Assembly: GCA_903913345.1 (NCBI GenBank) | Contig: CAIWLA010000501.1 | Location: forward strand, 1-17,774 | DNA: 17,774 nt | Reading direction: 5' to 3' | Source of the DNA: an uncultured Magnetococcales bacterium | GTDB lineage: Bacteria; Pseudomonadota; Magnetococcia; Magnetococcales; Magnetaquicoccaceae | In this document: piece by piece, positions 1 through 6,892 of the stretch | Numbering within the stretch: position 1 is the stretch's first letter | Layout of the letters: each line of letters opens with the position of its first letter | Notes under the pieces: model-generated | What the model was told of the DNA's origin: nothing | Databases searched by the model: none | What the model saw: only the letters and a program-made list of their open reading frames with translations | Made by a program: the position numbers and the translations under genes

Positions 1-485
1 AGATCCGTCCGGCCAACGGAACCGGCAAAGAGGGTATCCCCCACCGCGATCCCCTCGTCCCAACGGAGACAGACCCCCCCCTGGGTGTGGCCAGGGGTAT
101 GGATCACCTCCAGACGGATACCGGCCACCGTCAGTATCTCCTTGTCGTGCAGGGTGCGGTCCATGCGGGGCACCGCCCCGAAAGGCAGCCCCCAGGCAGC
201 GGCGTGGGCGGGGGCGGCCTCCACCAACGCGCGATCGGCGGCATGGATCCAGAAAAGGCAACCGGTGTGCCGTTGCAACGCTTCCACCGCACCGATATGA
301 TCAAAATGGCCGTGGGTATTGATGATGTGGGTCAAACGCAGATTCAACCGGGTGAGACGGTGCCACAACCGCTCCGCATCCCCACCGGGATCGATCAAAA
401 AGGCCTCGCCCGTCTCCTGATTGCCCAACAGTTGGCAATTCACCTGGAGCGCGCCCGTCTCGATGGTTTCATGAATCAGGGTCAT
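1..485 (-). CDS. MBL-fold metallo-hydrolase, glyoxalase II-like (partial, C-terminus beyond window)
   Basis: Seen: an open frame reads from ATG at 485 to the left edge without a stop, giving 161 residues. It carries the metallo-beta-lactamase metal-binding motif HGHFDH (residues 58-63), a PGHT histidine (H133) and a GDTLF motif with the metal-bridging aspartate D150, followed by GSVGRTD. These are the signatures of hydroxyacylglutathione-hydrolase-like (glyoxalase II family) enzymes, which bind two metal ions and usually hydrolyse thioesters such as S-D-lactoylglutathione. No signal peptide is seen, so it should be cytoplasmic. The last part of the fold, including the final metal histidine, lies outside the window. 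Its start overlaps the 3' end of the WGR gene by 17 bp, so the two are probably co-transcribed and translationally coupled. The family has many substrates (glyoxalase II, persulfide dioxygenase and others), and the truncated sequence cannot separate them. Confidence 0.88.
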   Translation of the reverse strand, partial: MTLIHETIETGALQVNCQLLGNQETGEAFLIDPGGDAERLWHRLTRLNLRLTHIINTHGHFDHIGAVEALQRHTGCLFWIHAADRALVEAAPAHAAAWGLPFGAVPRMDRTLHDKEILTVAGIRLEVIHTPGHTQGGVCLRWDEGIAVGDTLFAGSVGRTD

Positions 486-765
486 TCTCTCTCTCTCCCT
501 CCAAAAAAGCGGCCAGTGCGGGATTCATCCCCTCCCGCATGACCACATGATAGCCCCGCGCGGTCAGTTGTTCCACCAGATCGGTCATCTGGGCCTCTGC
601 CTCGGCATGGGAGTCAAACGGTGCCTGCCGGACCGTGCCCGGCGAACCGTTGCGTCCCCATTCGCGAATGACCTGCCAACGACCGAGCAGGTCGCGCTGG
701 ATCTGAATGGCATAATACCAGATCAGGCCACTGGTGGGGTTGAATCTTTGTAGATAAGCCTTCAT
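469..765 (-). CDS. small WGR-domain protein
   Basis: Seen: 98 residues from ATG 765 (an adjacent ATG at 768 is possible). The core reads [15 protein letters not shown] around residues 30-45, with W36-G37-R38 as the diagnostic triplet, preceded by a WYYAIQIQ strand and followed by the acidic [10 protein letters not shown] helix. This matches the WGR domain (Pfam WGR), found in eukaryotic PARPs, where it binds DNA or RNA ends, and as small free-standing proteins in many bacteria whose role is mostly unknown. The frame could be extended to 852, but the extension lacks family resemblance and would run through the divergent intergenic region, so I use the inner start. A weak GTGG sits just upstream. 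The gene overlaps the MBL hydrolase by 17 bp. The WGR assignment is firm; the function is unknown. Confidence 0.8.
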   Translation of the reverse strand: MKAYLQRFNPTSGLIWYYAIQIQRDLLGRWQVIREWGRNGSPGTVRQAPFDSHAEAEAQMTDLVEQLTARGYHVVMREGMNPALAAFLEGERENDPDS

Positions 766-825
766 CATGTCCACTGTCGAGAGTATGATCCATCCATCGC
801 ACCATGAAACCATGCCGCCGACCAA

Positions 826-841
826 TTTGCCTGATGGCAAA
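826..841. promoter_or_regulatory. short palindrome in a divergent intergenic region
   Basis: TTTGCC-TGAT-GGCAAA is a perfect 6-bp inverted repeat with a 4-nt spacer. It lies between the divergent WGR (start 765) and JAMM (start 879) genes, where an operator would be placed. I see no convincing -35/-10 pair in this stretch, so an operator role is only a possibility. Confidence 0.2.
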
Positions 842-878
842 GAAAAGTGCAACCTGTCACCGAATCGGAGCCTTCGCC

Positions 879-1280
879 GTGTGGATTATTCCCCGCATCC
901 TCCTCAATCGCATCCTGGACCACGCCCAGCGAAGCCTGCCTGCAGAGTGTGTCGGCATCCTCTCCGGGCAGGGAAAAACCGTGCTGGGCTGGCATCCACT
1001 GACCAATCAGTGGTCCGATGGCCGACGGTTTTTGGCCGACTCCACCGAATTGATCGCCCTGTTGCGTCAACTGCGGGAGACGGGACGGGAACTGGTCGCC
1101 ATCTACCACAGCCACCCCCAGTCGGCGGCCAGCCCATCATTGACCGATGTGCAACAGGCCCATTATCCCGATGCCCTTTATCTCATCGTCTCCCTGCAGA
1201 CCAATGGACGACTGGAGATGAACGGGTATCTCATTCGCGATGGCCAGACAGAGGTTCAAGAGCTGATGATCACCGATTAG
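879..1280 (+). CDS. JAMM/MPN+ (M67-type) Zn-metallopeptidase
   Basis: Seen: from GTG 879 the protein has 133 residues beginning [17 protein letters not shown], the usual N-terminus of stand-alone bacterial JAMM proteins. A GGAG Shine-Dalgarno at 867-870 is 8 nt before this GTG. The upstream in-frame ATGs at 804 and 834 lack one and would add a sequence without family resemblance. All JAMM metal and catalytic positions are present: the glutamate in PAECVGIL (about E23), then H77-S-H79 and S87-x2-D90, matching HxH-x7-S-x2-D. Known: JAMM enzymes cleave isopeptide or peptide bonds after ubiquitin-like folds. Bacterial members often process ThiS/MoaD-like sulfur carriers, or release cysteine from CysO-like thiocarboxylates. 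No ThiS, MoeB or CysM gene is adjacent, so the substrate is open. The hybrid kinase follows 74 bp downstream on the same strand. Confidence 0.85.
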   Translation: MWIIPRILLNRILDHAQRSLPAECVGILSGQGKTVLGWHPLTNQWSDGRRFLADSTELIALLRQLRETGRELVAIYHSHPQSAASPSLTDVQQAHYPDALYLIVSLQTNGRLEMNGYLIRDGQTEVQELMITD

Positions 1281-1354
1281 AATCGGCTGGCCTGGCTCCC
1301 CGCAACGATCGGACCATCCTGTTTTACCAACCCTTCAAACAAGGTTCGTTTCAA

Positions 1355-3916
1355 ATGAAGAGAGGTCATTACCGCACCGCCCTGTTCGACTGGTTCCACT
1401 CGCCCAAAACCCGTTTTTTTTGGTTGACGGCCTGGACCCTGTTGGCCATGGGCGCGTTGGCCATGTACTGGTATATCGGTGCGGAGGCCCTGTTGCTGGT
1501 GCTCTTTGTCTTCCTGATTCAACACCTTATCCACCACCGACAGACCAGACAACACCTCCAACTGCAAGAAACGGCCCTGCAGGCCACCGCCAATGCCATC
1601 GTCATTACGGACAAGATTGGCAGAATCGAGTGGGCCAATCCGGCCTTTACCGCCAGCACCGGCTATACCCTGGCCGAGGTGATCGGCAAAAATCCCCGGA
1701 TACTCAACGCCGGCCAGCAGGATGCCGCCTTTTATCGCCAGTTATGGGAGACCATTCTGGCGGGACAGGTCTGGCAGGGGGTATTCATCAATCGACGCAA
1801 GGATGGACAACTGGTCCATGAGGAGGCCACCATTACCCCCGTCTACAATGAAAGGGGGACCATTGGCCATTTTATTGCCGTCAAACAGGATGTCACCGAA
1901 CGGGTAGTCACCGAACAGGCCTTGCAGGAGGCCAAAAGCCGGGCCGAGGCGGCCAGTCAGGCCAAAAGCGATTTTCTCGCCACCATGAGCCATGAAATCC
2001 GCACCCCTCTGAATGCCGTCCTGGGGGTGTTGGAACTGCTCAAGGCCTCCACCCTGGAACCGATCCACCAGGAACAGGTGATGCTGGCCCTGGGGTCCGG
2101 CAAAATGCTCCTCCACCTGATCAACGATATTCTGGACTATTCCAGGATGGAGGCCGATCAGTTGACGTTGGATTGTGTTCCCTTCAACCTGCGCACCCTG
2201 CTGGATGATATTGCCCTGAACATGTCTCTCTCGGCCCACACCAAACAGGTGGAATTGACCAGTTTTATCCCCCAGGAGTTGCCGGTCCTGGTGTGCGGTG
2301 ACCCGAACCGTTTGACGCAGATATTGATCAATCTGATCGGCAATGCGATCAAATTCACCCCACCGGGGGGGGTGGTGGAATTTCACGGTGGTCCGATCAG
2401 TCGGGAGGAGGGCTGGCTCGAATTTTTGTTTGAGATTCGCGACACCGGCATTGGCATCCCGGTCACGGAACGGGCGCACATCTTTGAGCGTTTTGTCCAG
2501 GCCAATGCCGCCACCACCCGTCAGTATGGGGGAACCGGTCTGGGATTGGCCATTTGTCAGCGTCTGGTTCAATTGATGAACGGCAGCATTGGTGTGGATG
2601 GCAATCCGTTCGCCCCCTCAGGCAGCATTTTTCACTTTACGGTACAATTGCAGGAACAGGCCCAACCGCCCGTCGATGTCCGCCAGAATATACTGGATGG
2701 CCTGCGGGTGATGATCGTGGGCAGCCAGGGGCTGCTGTTGGCCATGTTGCACAATGCCCTGAACAGCTGGGGTGTCTACACCGAAGACCGGGAGGAGTGG
2801 CAACCCGCCCTGGCGACATTGGAGCAGGCGGTCCAGGAGGCCAATCCATACCAGGTGGTGATCATCAACCAATGGCCGGGAGACAACCGACTCCCAACAT
2901 GGACCGCATGGCACGATACCCATCCCGGTCCCTGTTTTTTGCTGCTCATCGATCGTCTGGATCAGGGGATGGATCAGGCGGTGGCGTTGCCCGGTGATAC
3001 GATCTGCCTGAAAAAGCCCTTTCGCACGGATCAACTCCACTCCGCGCTCCTCACCCTGTTGCAACTGGACGATGGGTCGCACCCCCAGACCGCCCCCCCG
3101 GTGCCCGCCCATACCCCGATTCCCATGGCCTCTCTTCTCGTCGTGGATGACCAATCCGCCAATCTGACCGTCACGCTGGGATTGTTGGCCAAGGCAGGGT
3201 GTGACCGCAGTCGGTGCATCACGGCCATGGACGGTCAGCAGGCCGTGGAAGCGTTCCAGCAGGGCACCTTTGATCTGGTGTTCATGGATGTCCAGATGCC
3301 GGTCATGGGTGGCGATGAGGCCACCCGCCGGATTCGGGCCTGGGAACAGCAACAGGGGCGCGAACCGGTGCCGATCATCGCCTTTACGGCCGACATCACC
3401 CCGGAAAACCGGCAGGTTGGCCATACGGCGGGCATGACCGATTTTTTGCGCAAACCGGTCTCCCTGGAGGATTTTCAGCGGGTGCTCCAACACTATCTGT
3501 CGGCGTCCACCCGTGCCGCGCCGATCGCCTCCACCGAGCGGACACTCCCCCACAAAACGCGGGATATTGCCTCGGTCATCACGGCCCTGCAAGCCGTCGG
3601 GTTTGAGGCGGAGGACGGCAGACAGGTTGCCCGACTCATCCTGGAACAGTGGCCGGAATTGATCAACAAACTGGAGGAGGCATTGCGGGAAGCCGACCAT
3701 GAACAGGTGCAGGCCCTCGCCCATGTCCTCCGTGGCTCGCTGGTCCATCTGCTCTTCCCGGACATGCAAAAGTCGACCAGGAGGCTGCACGAGGCGGTGC
3801 GCCGGCAGCAATGGGAGGAGGCCGAGCGACAACTCGCCCAGGTGCGGAGCCGGTTTGCACCCATCCAGGCGGTATTGGTCGATTGGCTGGGGCAGTCGGA
3901 GGGATCAAAGGGATAG
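1355..3916 (+). CDS. membrane hybrid histidine kinase (PAS-HisKA-HATPase-REC-REC-Hpt)
   Basis: Seen: 853 residues from ATG 1355, preceded by AAGG about 10 nt upstream. Two hydrophobic segments (about 21-40 and 43-59) form a short membrane anchor with almost no periplasmic loop. A PAS domain follows (about 71-183), then HisKA with MSHEIRTPLN and phospho-acceptor H213. The HATPase has N-box N330, DTGIGI (363-368) and GGTGLGL (392-398). A first receiver-like domain (about 449-570) lacks both the N-terminal acidic pair and the phospho-acceptor Asp: VVIINQW replaces the usual VxxMD, although KKP is kept. The second receiver (593-715) is complete, with D598/D599, D645, T678 and K700. A C-terminal Hpt domain carries AHVLRGS with H790. 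A full intramolecular relay H213-D645-H790 is therefore possible. The signal is probably cytoplasmic or within the membrane, read by PAS. No cognate response regulator is adjacent. The reading frame is open back to 767, but that stretch overlaps the JAMM gene and is not coding here. Confidence 0.93.
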   Translation: MKRGHYRTALFDWFHSPKTRFFWLTAWTLLAMGALAMYWYIGAEALLLVLFVFLIQHLIHHRQTRQHLQLQETALQATANAIVITDKIGRIEWANPAFTASTGYTLAEVIGKNPRILNAGQQDAAFYRQLWETILAGQVWQGVFINRRKDGQLVHEEATITPVYNERGTIGHFIAVKQDVTERVVTEQALQEAKSRAEAASQAKSDFLATMSHEIRTPLNAVLGVLELLKASTLEPIHQEQVMLALGSGKMLLHLINDILDYSRMEADQLTLDCVPFNLRTLLDDIALNMSLSAHTKQVELTSFIPQELPVLVCGDPNRLTQILINLIGNAIKFTPPGGVVEFHGGPISREEGWLEFLFEIRDTGIGIPVTERAHIFERFVQANAATTRQYGGTGLGLAICQRLVQLMNGSIGVDGNPFAPSGSIFHFTVQLQEQAQPPVDVRQNILDGLRVMIVGSQGLLLAMLHNALNSWGVYTEDREEWQPALATLEQAVQEANPYQVVIINQWPGDNRLPTWTAWHDTHPGPCFLLLIDRLDQGMDQAVALPGDTICLKKPFRTDQLHSALLTLLQLDDGSHPQTAPPVPAHTPIPMASLLVVDDQSANLTVTLGLLAKAGCDRSRCITAMDGQQAVEAFQQGTFDLVFMDVQMPVMGGDEATRRIRAWEQQQGREPVPIIAFTADITPENRQVGHTAGMTDFLRKPVSLEDFQRVLQHYLSASTRAAPIASTERTLPHKTRDIASVITALQAVGFEAEDGRQVARLILEQWPELINKLEEALREADHEQVQALAHVLRGSLVHLLFPDMQKSTRRLHEAVRRQQWEEAERQLAQVRSRFAPIQAVLVDWLGQSEGSKG

Positions 3917-4067
3917 ACCATCTATCGGAAAGTTTTTAGAAAATTGACTTTCAGAATCTCACCCCCCCATTTTGTCCGCGAAGGCAGGCATCAATGGATG
4001 GGTGGATGGTGAAAGAGCGCGTTACCCTGGCGGCGGACAGTCTTGACCCTGTTTATGACCGGTTATG

Positions 4068-4391
4068 TCAGGCGATGGCAGGTAATCCCTTCCTGGCGAC
4101 CAGTGAAAGCAGCTTCAACGATGGTCCAGCCGGTTTTTTTATTCCCCGTTCCCACTGGCTGATGGAGGCCTTCGACACGTTCAAATAGTTGGCAAAAATC
4201 GACTGACTGACATGGAACTGTTCACGCAGGTTCTTTATCTCCTCTGGAGTGAACGCTTGAACAGGCGTCAAGCATGTCTCATCAAACCCCTGCATGGTCT
4301 GTTTGTCGATGACTCCGGCTGCAAACATCTCGGACATGGTCTGATGGATGGACTCCATCGCATCGCTTTTATAGAGCAGACGTTTCCTCAT
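4068..4391 (-). CDS. Xre/HigA-type antitoxin, HTH regulator (probably orphaned)
   Basis: Seen: 107 residues from ATG 4391. The C-terminal half is a Cro/C1-type helix-turn-helix: TPEEIKNLREQF, then VSQSIFANYLNVSKASISQWERG, followed by KKPAGPSLKLL, the layout of NadS/HigA2-type antitoxins. The N-terminal half (about 1-45, including MSEMFAAGVIDKQTM) is the region that in this family contacts the partner toxin. Known: such proteins bind their own promoter and neutralise a RelE/HigB-family mRNA interferase encoded just upstream and overlapping. Here the upstream gene survives only as a C-terminal fragment that overlaps this start by 23 bp. The antitoxin itself looks intact, with no frameshift. It may persist as a transcription factor, as protection against a homologous toxin elsewhere, or simply as a remnant. 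Confidence 0.85.
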   Translation of the reverse strand: MRKRLLYKSDAMESIHQTMSEMFAAGVIDKQTMQGFDETCLTPVQAFTPEEIKNLREQFHVSQSIFANYLNVSKASISQWERGIKKPAGPSLKLLSLVARKGLPAIA

Positions 4392-4491
4392 GACATTTTA
4401 CCTCCTGGTAAGTGCCCATGTCGATCAATTCGACCAGCACTGCACAGGACAAGGCGAACACCGAGGCCGCCATGTCTTTGAATGCTCTTTC
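4369..4491 (-). pseudogene. C-terminal remnant of a RelE/HigB-family toxin
   Basis: Seen: the frame ending at 4369 encodes about 40 residues, ERAFKDMAASVFALS then LVELIDMGTYQEVKC. This fits the extreme C-terminus of the RelE/HigB-like toxins that pair with HigA/NadS antitoxins: the last helix (ELxALxxLAxxxLxLS) plus an acidic tail. It overlaps the antitoxin start by 23 bp, as intact modules of this type do. Upstream of about 4491 the resemblance stops abruptly in every minus-strand frame. Only about 180 bp remain before the dsbA-like gene ends at 4673, too little for the missing 70-80 residues that hold the RNase fold. The frame happens to stay open to 4602, but that part does not look like toxin. 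I infer a deletion or insertion that removed the toxin body. Confidence 0.65.
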
Positions 4492-4585
4492 CTCGACGGT
4501 TGGCCGTTCCGGCCAGGAGGTGCCCTCTGTCCCGGAACGGCTCAATAGACATGAATGGATGACGATGGTTGTCTCCCCATCCCAA

Positions 4586-4616
4586 GAGCGAAGCGGGCGC
4601 AACGCCCGCTTCGCTC
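4586..4616. repeat. perfect 14-bp inverted repeat with 3-nt loop
   Basis: GAGCGAAGCGGGCG (4586-4599), loop CAA, then its exact reverse complement CGCCCGCTTCGCTC (4603-4616). The hairpin is very stable but has no T-tract on either strand, so it is not a classical intrinsic terminator. It lies between the toxin remnant and the end of the dsbA-like gene. It could stabilise or end the dsbA transcript, or be a REP-like dispersed element marking the junction where the toxin was lost. Confidence 0.7.
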
Positions 4617-4672
4617 AAACAACAAGGATCCGACGCAAAGTCGCTTTTTGACCCCCAGGCAAAACCACACCC

Positions 4673-5647
4673 TCATTTTTTTACCTGCAACTCGGCATCA
4701 ATCGCTTTTTTGAATTTATCCAGCGGCACGGCCCCCACCAGACGAATGCCGTTGACAAAGAAGGTGGGGGTTCCGCTGATACCCAGGCTCTTGCCCTCGG
4801 CACTGTCTTTGGCCACCCGATCTGCATGATGACCACTGTCCAGGCAACCATCGAAGGTGGCTTGATTCAACCCCAGTTTGCCCGCCAGTTTTTTCAACTC
4901 CACCGGAGCCAGCAAGGCACCTTCGGCAAACAATGCATCGTGGAAGGGCCAGAACTTGCCTTGATCCGCCGCACACTGGGCCGCTTCCGAGGCCTTGGGA
5001 GCCTGTTCGTGGAATGGCAGGGGATAGTGACGAAAGACAAAACGGACCTTGTCGCCATACGCCTTCTCCACCGCCTTCAAGGTCTCCTGGGCACGACGGC
5101 AGTAGGGACATTCAAAGTCGGAAAATTCAACCAGGGTGATCGGGGCATCGGCCTTGCCACGGGAAAGATCCGCCGGGGCATTGACCGCCACCCGTGGCGG
5201 CTGCAACAAAATATCCACCCCATACTTGTCCCACAGCCCCTTCAGATAGGCCTCTCTGGCATCCTGCTGTTTTTTGTCGAGCATGTAATCCCGGACCTTC
5301 TCTTCCAACCCTTGCGCGTCACTGGGCAGATGGCTGCGATTGGTCGCGATAAATTGCGCCACCTCCTCTTTGGTGGGGGGCTGGACCTTGGCGTCCACCT
5401 GCTTCTCCAGCAAATCCGCGGCACTCACGCCGAGGGCCTTGGCCTCCGTGGTCAGCAGATGCTCCACAACCATCTCCTGGATGTGCGCCTCGCGCAATTC
5501 ATACAATTTGCCCGCCAGTGCCCTATCCACCTCTTCCTGTTCCAACACCCATTGTCCCACCTTGGCGACCGGACCCGCCCAACCGGAGAGTGGCCAACCG
5601 ACCACACCAGCCAACAGCCACAGCACCACATAGAAACGTGTGTACAT
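4673..5647 (-). CDS. periplasmic DsbA-type thiol oxidoreductase with SurA-N-like N-terminal region
   Basis: Seen: 324 residues from ATG 5647, with AAGGAAAG about 8-10 nt upstream. Residues 1-24 form a signal peptide ending at the SGWAG region. Residues 25-150 are a charged helical region (KVGQWVLEQEEVDRAL, then a PTKEEVAQFI motif) resembling the N-terminal chaperone part of SurA/PpiC-type proteins. From about 155 a thioredoxin-like DsbA domain follows: FSDFECPYCRRA with redox pair C180/C183, the PLPFHEQAPKASEAAQCA region, and the cis-proline loop GTPTFF (P294). Two further cysteines (C225, C268) are common in this Thioredoxin_4 group. Known: such proteins oxidise or isomerise disulfides in the periplasm and need a DsbB- or DsbD-like membrane partner; none is in the window. 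It lies 56 bp downstream of the second START-domain gene, probably the last gene of that operon. Whether it is an oxidase or a DsbC-like isomerase is undecided. Confidence 0.9.
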   Translation of the reverse strand: MYTRFYVVLWLLAGVVGWPLSGWAGPVAKVGQWVLEQEEVDRALAGKLYELREAHIQEMVVEHLLTTEAKALGVSAADLLEKQVDAKVQPPTKEEVAQFIATNRSHLPSDAQGLEEKVRDYMLDKKQQDAREAYLKGLWDKYGVDILLQPPRVAVNAPADLSRGKADAPITLVEFSDFECPYCRRAQETLKAVEKAYGDKVRFVFRHYPLPFHEQAPKASEAAQCAADQGKFWPFHDALFAEGALLAPVELKKLAGKLGLNQATFDGCLDSGHHADRVAKDSAEGKSLGISGTPTFFVNGIRLVGAVPLDKFKKAIDAELQVKK

Positions 5648-5703
5648 GATTTTATCTTTCCTTCGTTGCCATTGTTGTCATAAGAATAGAGACGACTCAA
5701 CCG

Positions 5704-6135
5704 TCAAGAGCGATAGACTGTCTGCGCACGCTGCTTGAAGGCCTCCACCATGCGGCGCGAGGCCTCACCAAAAATAGGGCCTAAAGTGAGGTCAATCAGC
5801 TTGTTCTTGAAATTGAAATCAATAAAAAAGTCAATCTGCGTGCCCCCTTTCACCGGGGTAAACAGCCATTCGCTTTCCAGGTGACGAAACGGCCCGGAGG
5901 TCAGGGTGATGCCTATTCTGCGTCCCGGCTCCACCCGATCCAGGGTATAAAAGGTCTCCCGGAAGCTCTTGAACGCGAAGGTCATTTCCGATTTGAAACG
6001 GTCCGCCTCACAATCAAACTTGCGCGCCTGGGAACACCAGGGCAAAAATTCTGGATAGCGATCCATATCCACCACCAGGTCATACATCTGGTCGGGTGTG
6101 AAGGGTACGAAGGTGGAGGCGTTGTGTCGTGACAT
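5704..6135 (-). CDS. RatA/COQ10-like START-domain protein (copy 2)
   Basis: Seen: 143 residues from ATG 6135, covering the whole domain of the polyketide-cyclase/START family typified by Coq10 and bacterial RatA. Diagnostic stretches are TPDQMYDLVVDMDRYPEFLPWC near the N-terminus, the central LTSGPFRHLESEW, and the FFIDFNFKN strand before the long C-terminal helix. Known: yeast Coq10 binds ubiquinone and is needed for its correct use in respiration. E. coli RatA is its homologue and has also been linked to ribosome association, so the bacterial role is debated. The protein has no signal peptide or membrane segment. It follows a paralogue by 68 bp and precedes the dsbA-like gene by 56 bp, which suggests one operon. 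Only a weak Shine-Dalgarno is visible. The family call is firm; the ligand is inferred. Confidence 0.9.
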   Translation of the reverse strand: MSRHNASTFVPFTPDQMYDLVVDMDRYPEFLPWCSQARKFDCEADRFKSEMTFAFKSFRETFYTLDRVEPGRRIGITLTSGPFRHLESEWLFTPVKGGTQIDFFIDFNFKNKLIDLTLGPIFGEASRRMVEAFKQRAQTVYRS

Positions 6136-6203
6136 GTCCGTGGTATGCTTTCAGGTTGTTCCGCATGCGAACAGGCGGGCGGTACCGCGCAAGGCGGCGA
6201 CCG

Positions 6204-6662
6204 CTATGGGTTGGAGGGCGGCGATCCGTCCTGGGCAAACAGGGCAACCGCCCGCTTGCAGAAAGACGAAACCATCTGCTTGGAGATCTGGGTAAAAACC
6301 GGCCCCAGAAGCATCTCCTTCATGCGACTTTGGAAGGTAAAGTCAATAAAAAAATCCACCCGTGTCCTTTGGGGATCCAACGGCGTCAGGGTCCAGGTGC
6401 TGACCAGATACCGAAAAGGACCAGAACGCAGATTGATCTCCACCTTCTGTTCCGGGGTCAAAATTTCCAGGGTTTGAAAACTTTCGCGAATACCCTTGAA
6501 GGCCACCGTCAGTTCCGCTAAGAATTGATTCTCACCGCGTTCCAGAACACGGCTTTTGACACACCAGGGCAGAAAATCGGGATAGTGATCCACATCCACA
6601 ATCAATTGATACATCTGGCTCTGGCTGAACGGCACCGTTTCGGAGACGCGAATCTGAGGCAT
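6204..6662 (-). CDS. RatA/COQ10-like START-domain protein (copy 1)
   Basis: Seen: 152 residues from ATG 6662. It aligns along its full length with the next gene: FSQSQMYQLIVDVDHYPDFLPWC, the central LRSGPFRYLVSTW, FFIDFTFQS and a terminal amphipathic helix. It adds a nine-residue proline- and serine-rich tail. The two copies keep the family core but differ at most other positions, so the duplication is old. Known: this family binds hydrophobic ligands, ubiquinone in Coq10. It is the first gene of the minus-strand group running to 4673 and faces the divergent PPDK-like gene across about 230 bp, which must hold its promoter; I see no clear -35/-10 pair. Two adjacent copies suggest different ligands or partners. 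Confidence 0.9.
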   Translation of the reverse strand: MPQIRVSETVPFSQSQMYQLIVDVDHYPDFLPWCVKSRVLERGENQFLAELTVAFKGIRESFQTLEILTPEQKVEINLRSGPFRYLVSTWTLTPLDPQRTRVDFFIDFTFQSRMKEMLLGPVFTQISKQMVSSFCKRAVALFAQDGSPPSNP

Positions 6663-6892
6663 AAGATATATTTCTGGCAGGAAAGGTTAACGGGTGAATA
6701 CATTTTTGGCTTTTCTGCATGCCGCAGGGGGACAACTCAGTCCGCCTCCCGCCTGGAAAAGTCGCCTGCAACCGTCGAATCCGTGGGCAGTATGACCTGA
6801 ATCGATCGGGGAAGAAAGGATCCACGTTTTCCTCCCCGCCCATAATTGTGGCTTACCTTCTTTTTCAACACTCGATACCATCAAGGCAGAGG

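Noticed and set aside
767..1354. N-terminal 196-residue extension of the hybrid kinase frame
   Set aside because: It is the off-frame reading of the JAMM gene and is rich in Arg/Pro noise. The kinase has a proper start with AAGG at 1355, directly before its membrane anchor.
2618..3832. 404-residue antisense frame over the hybrid kinase
   Set aside because: It has no domain signatures, lies opposite conserved receiver and Hpt sequence, and has the Arg/His/Gly composition of a shadow frame.
3994..4188. 64-residue plus-strand frame beside the antitoxin
   Set aside because: Most of it is antisense to the conserved HTH region, and it lacks a ribosome site and a domain.
4388..4618. 76-residue minus-strand frame overlapping the toxin remnant
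   Set aside because: It resembles no toxin or other family I know, runs through the inverted repeat and is out of frame with the recognisable toxin tail.
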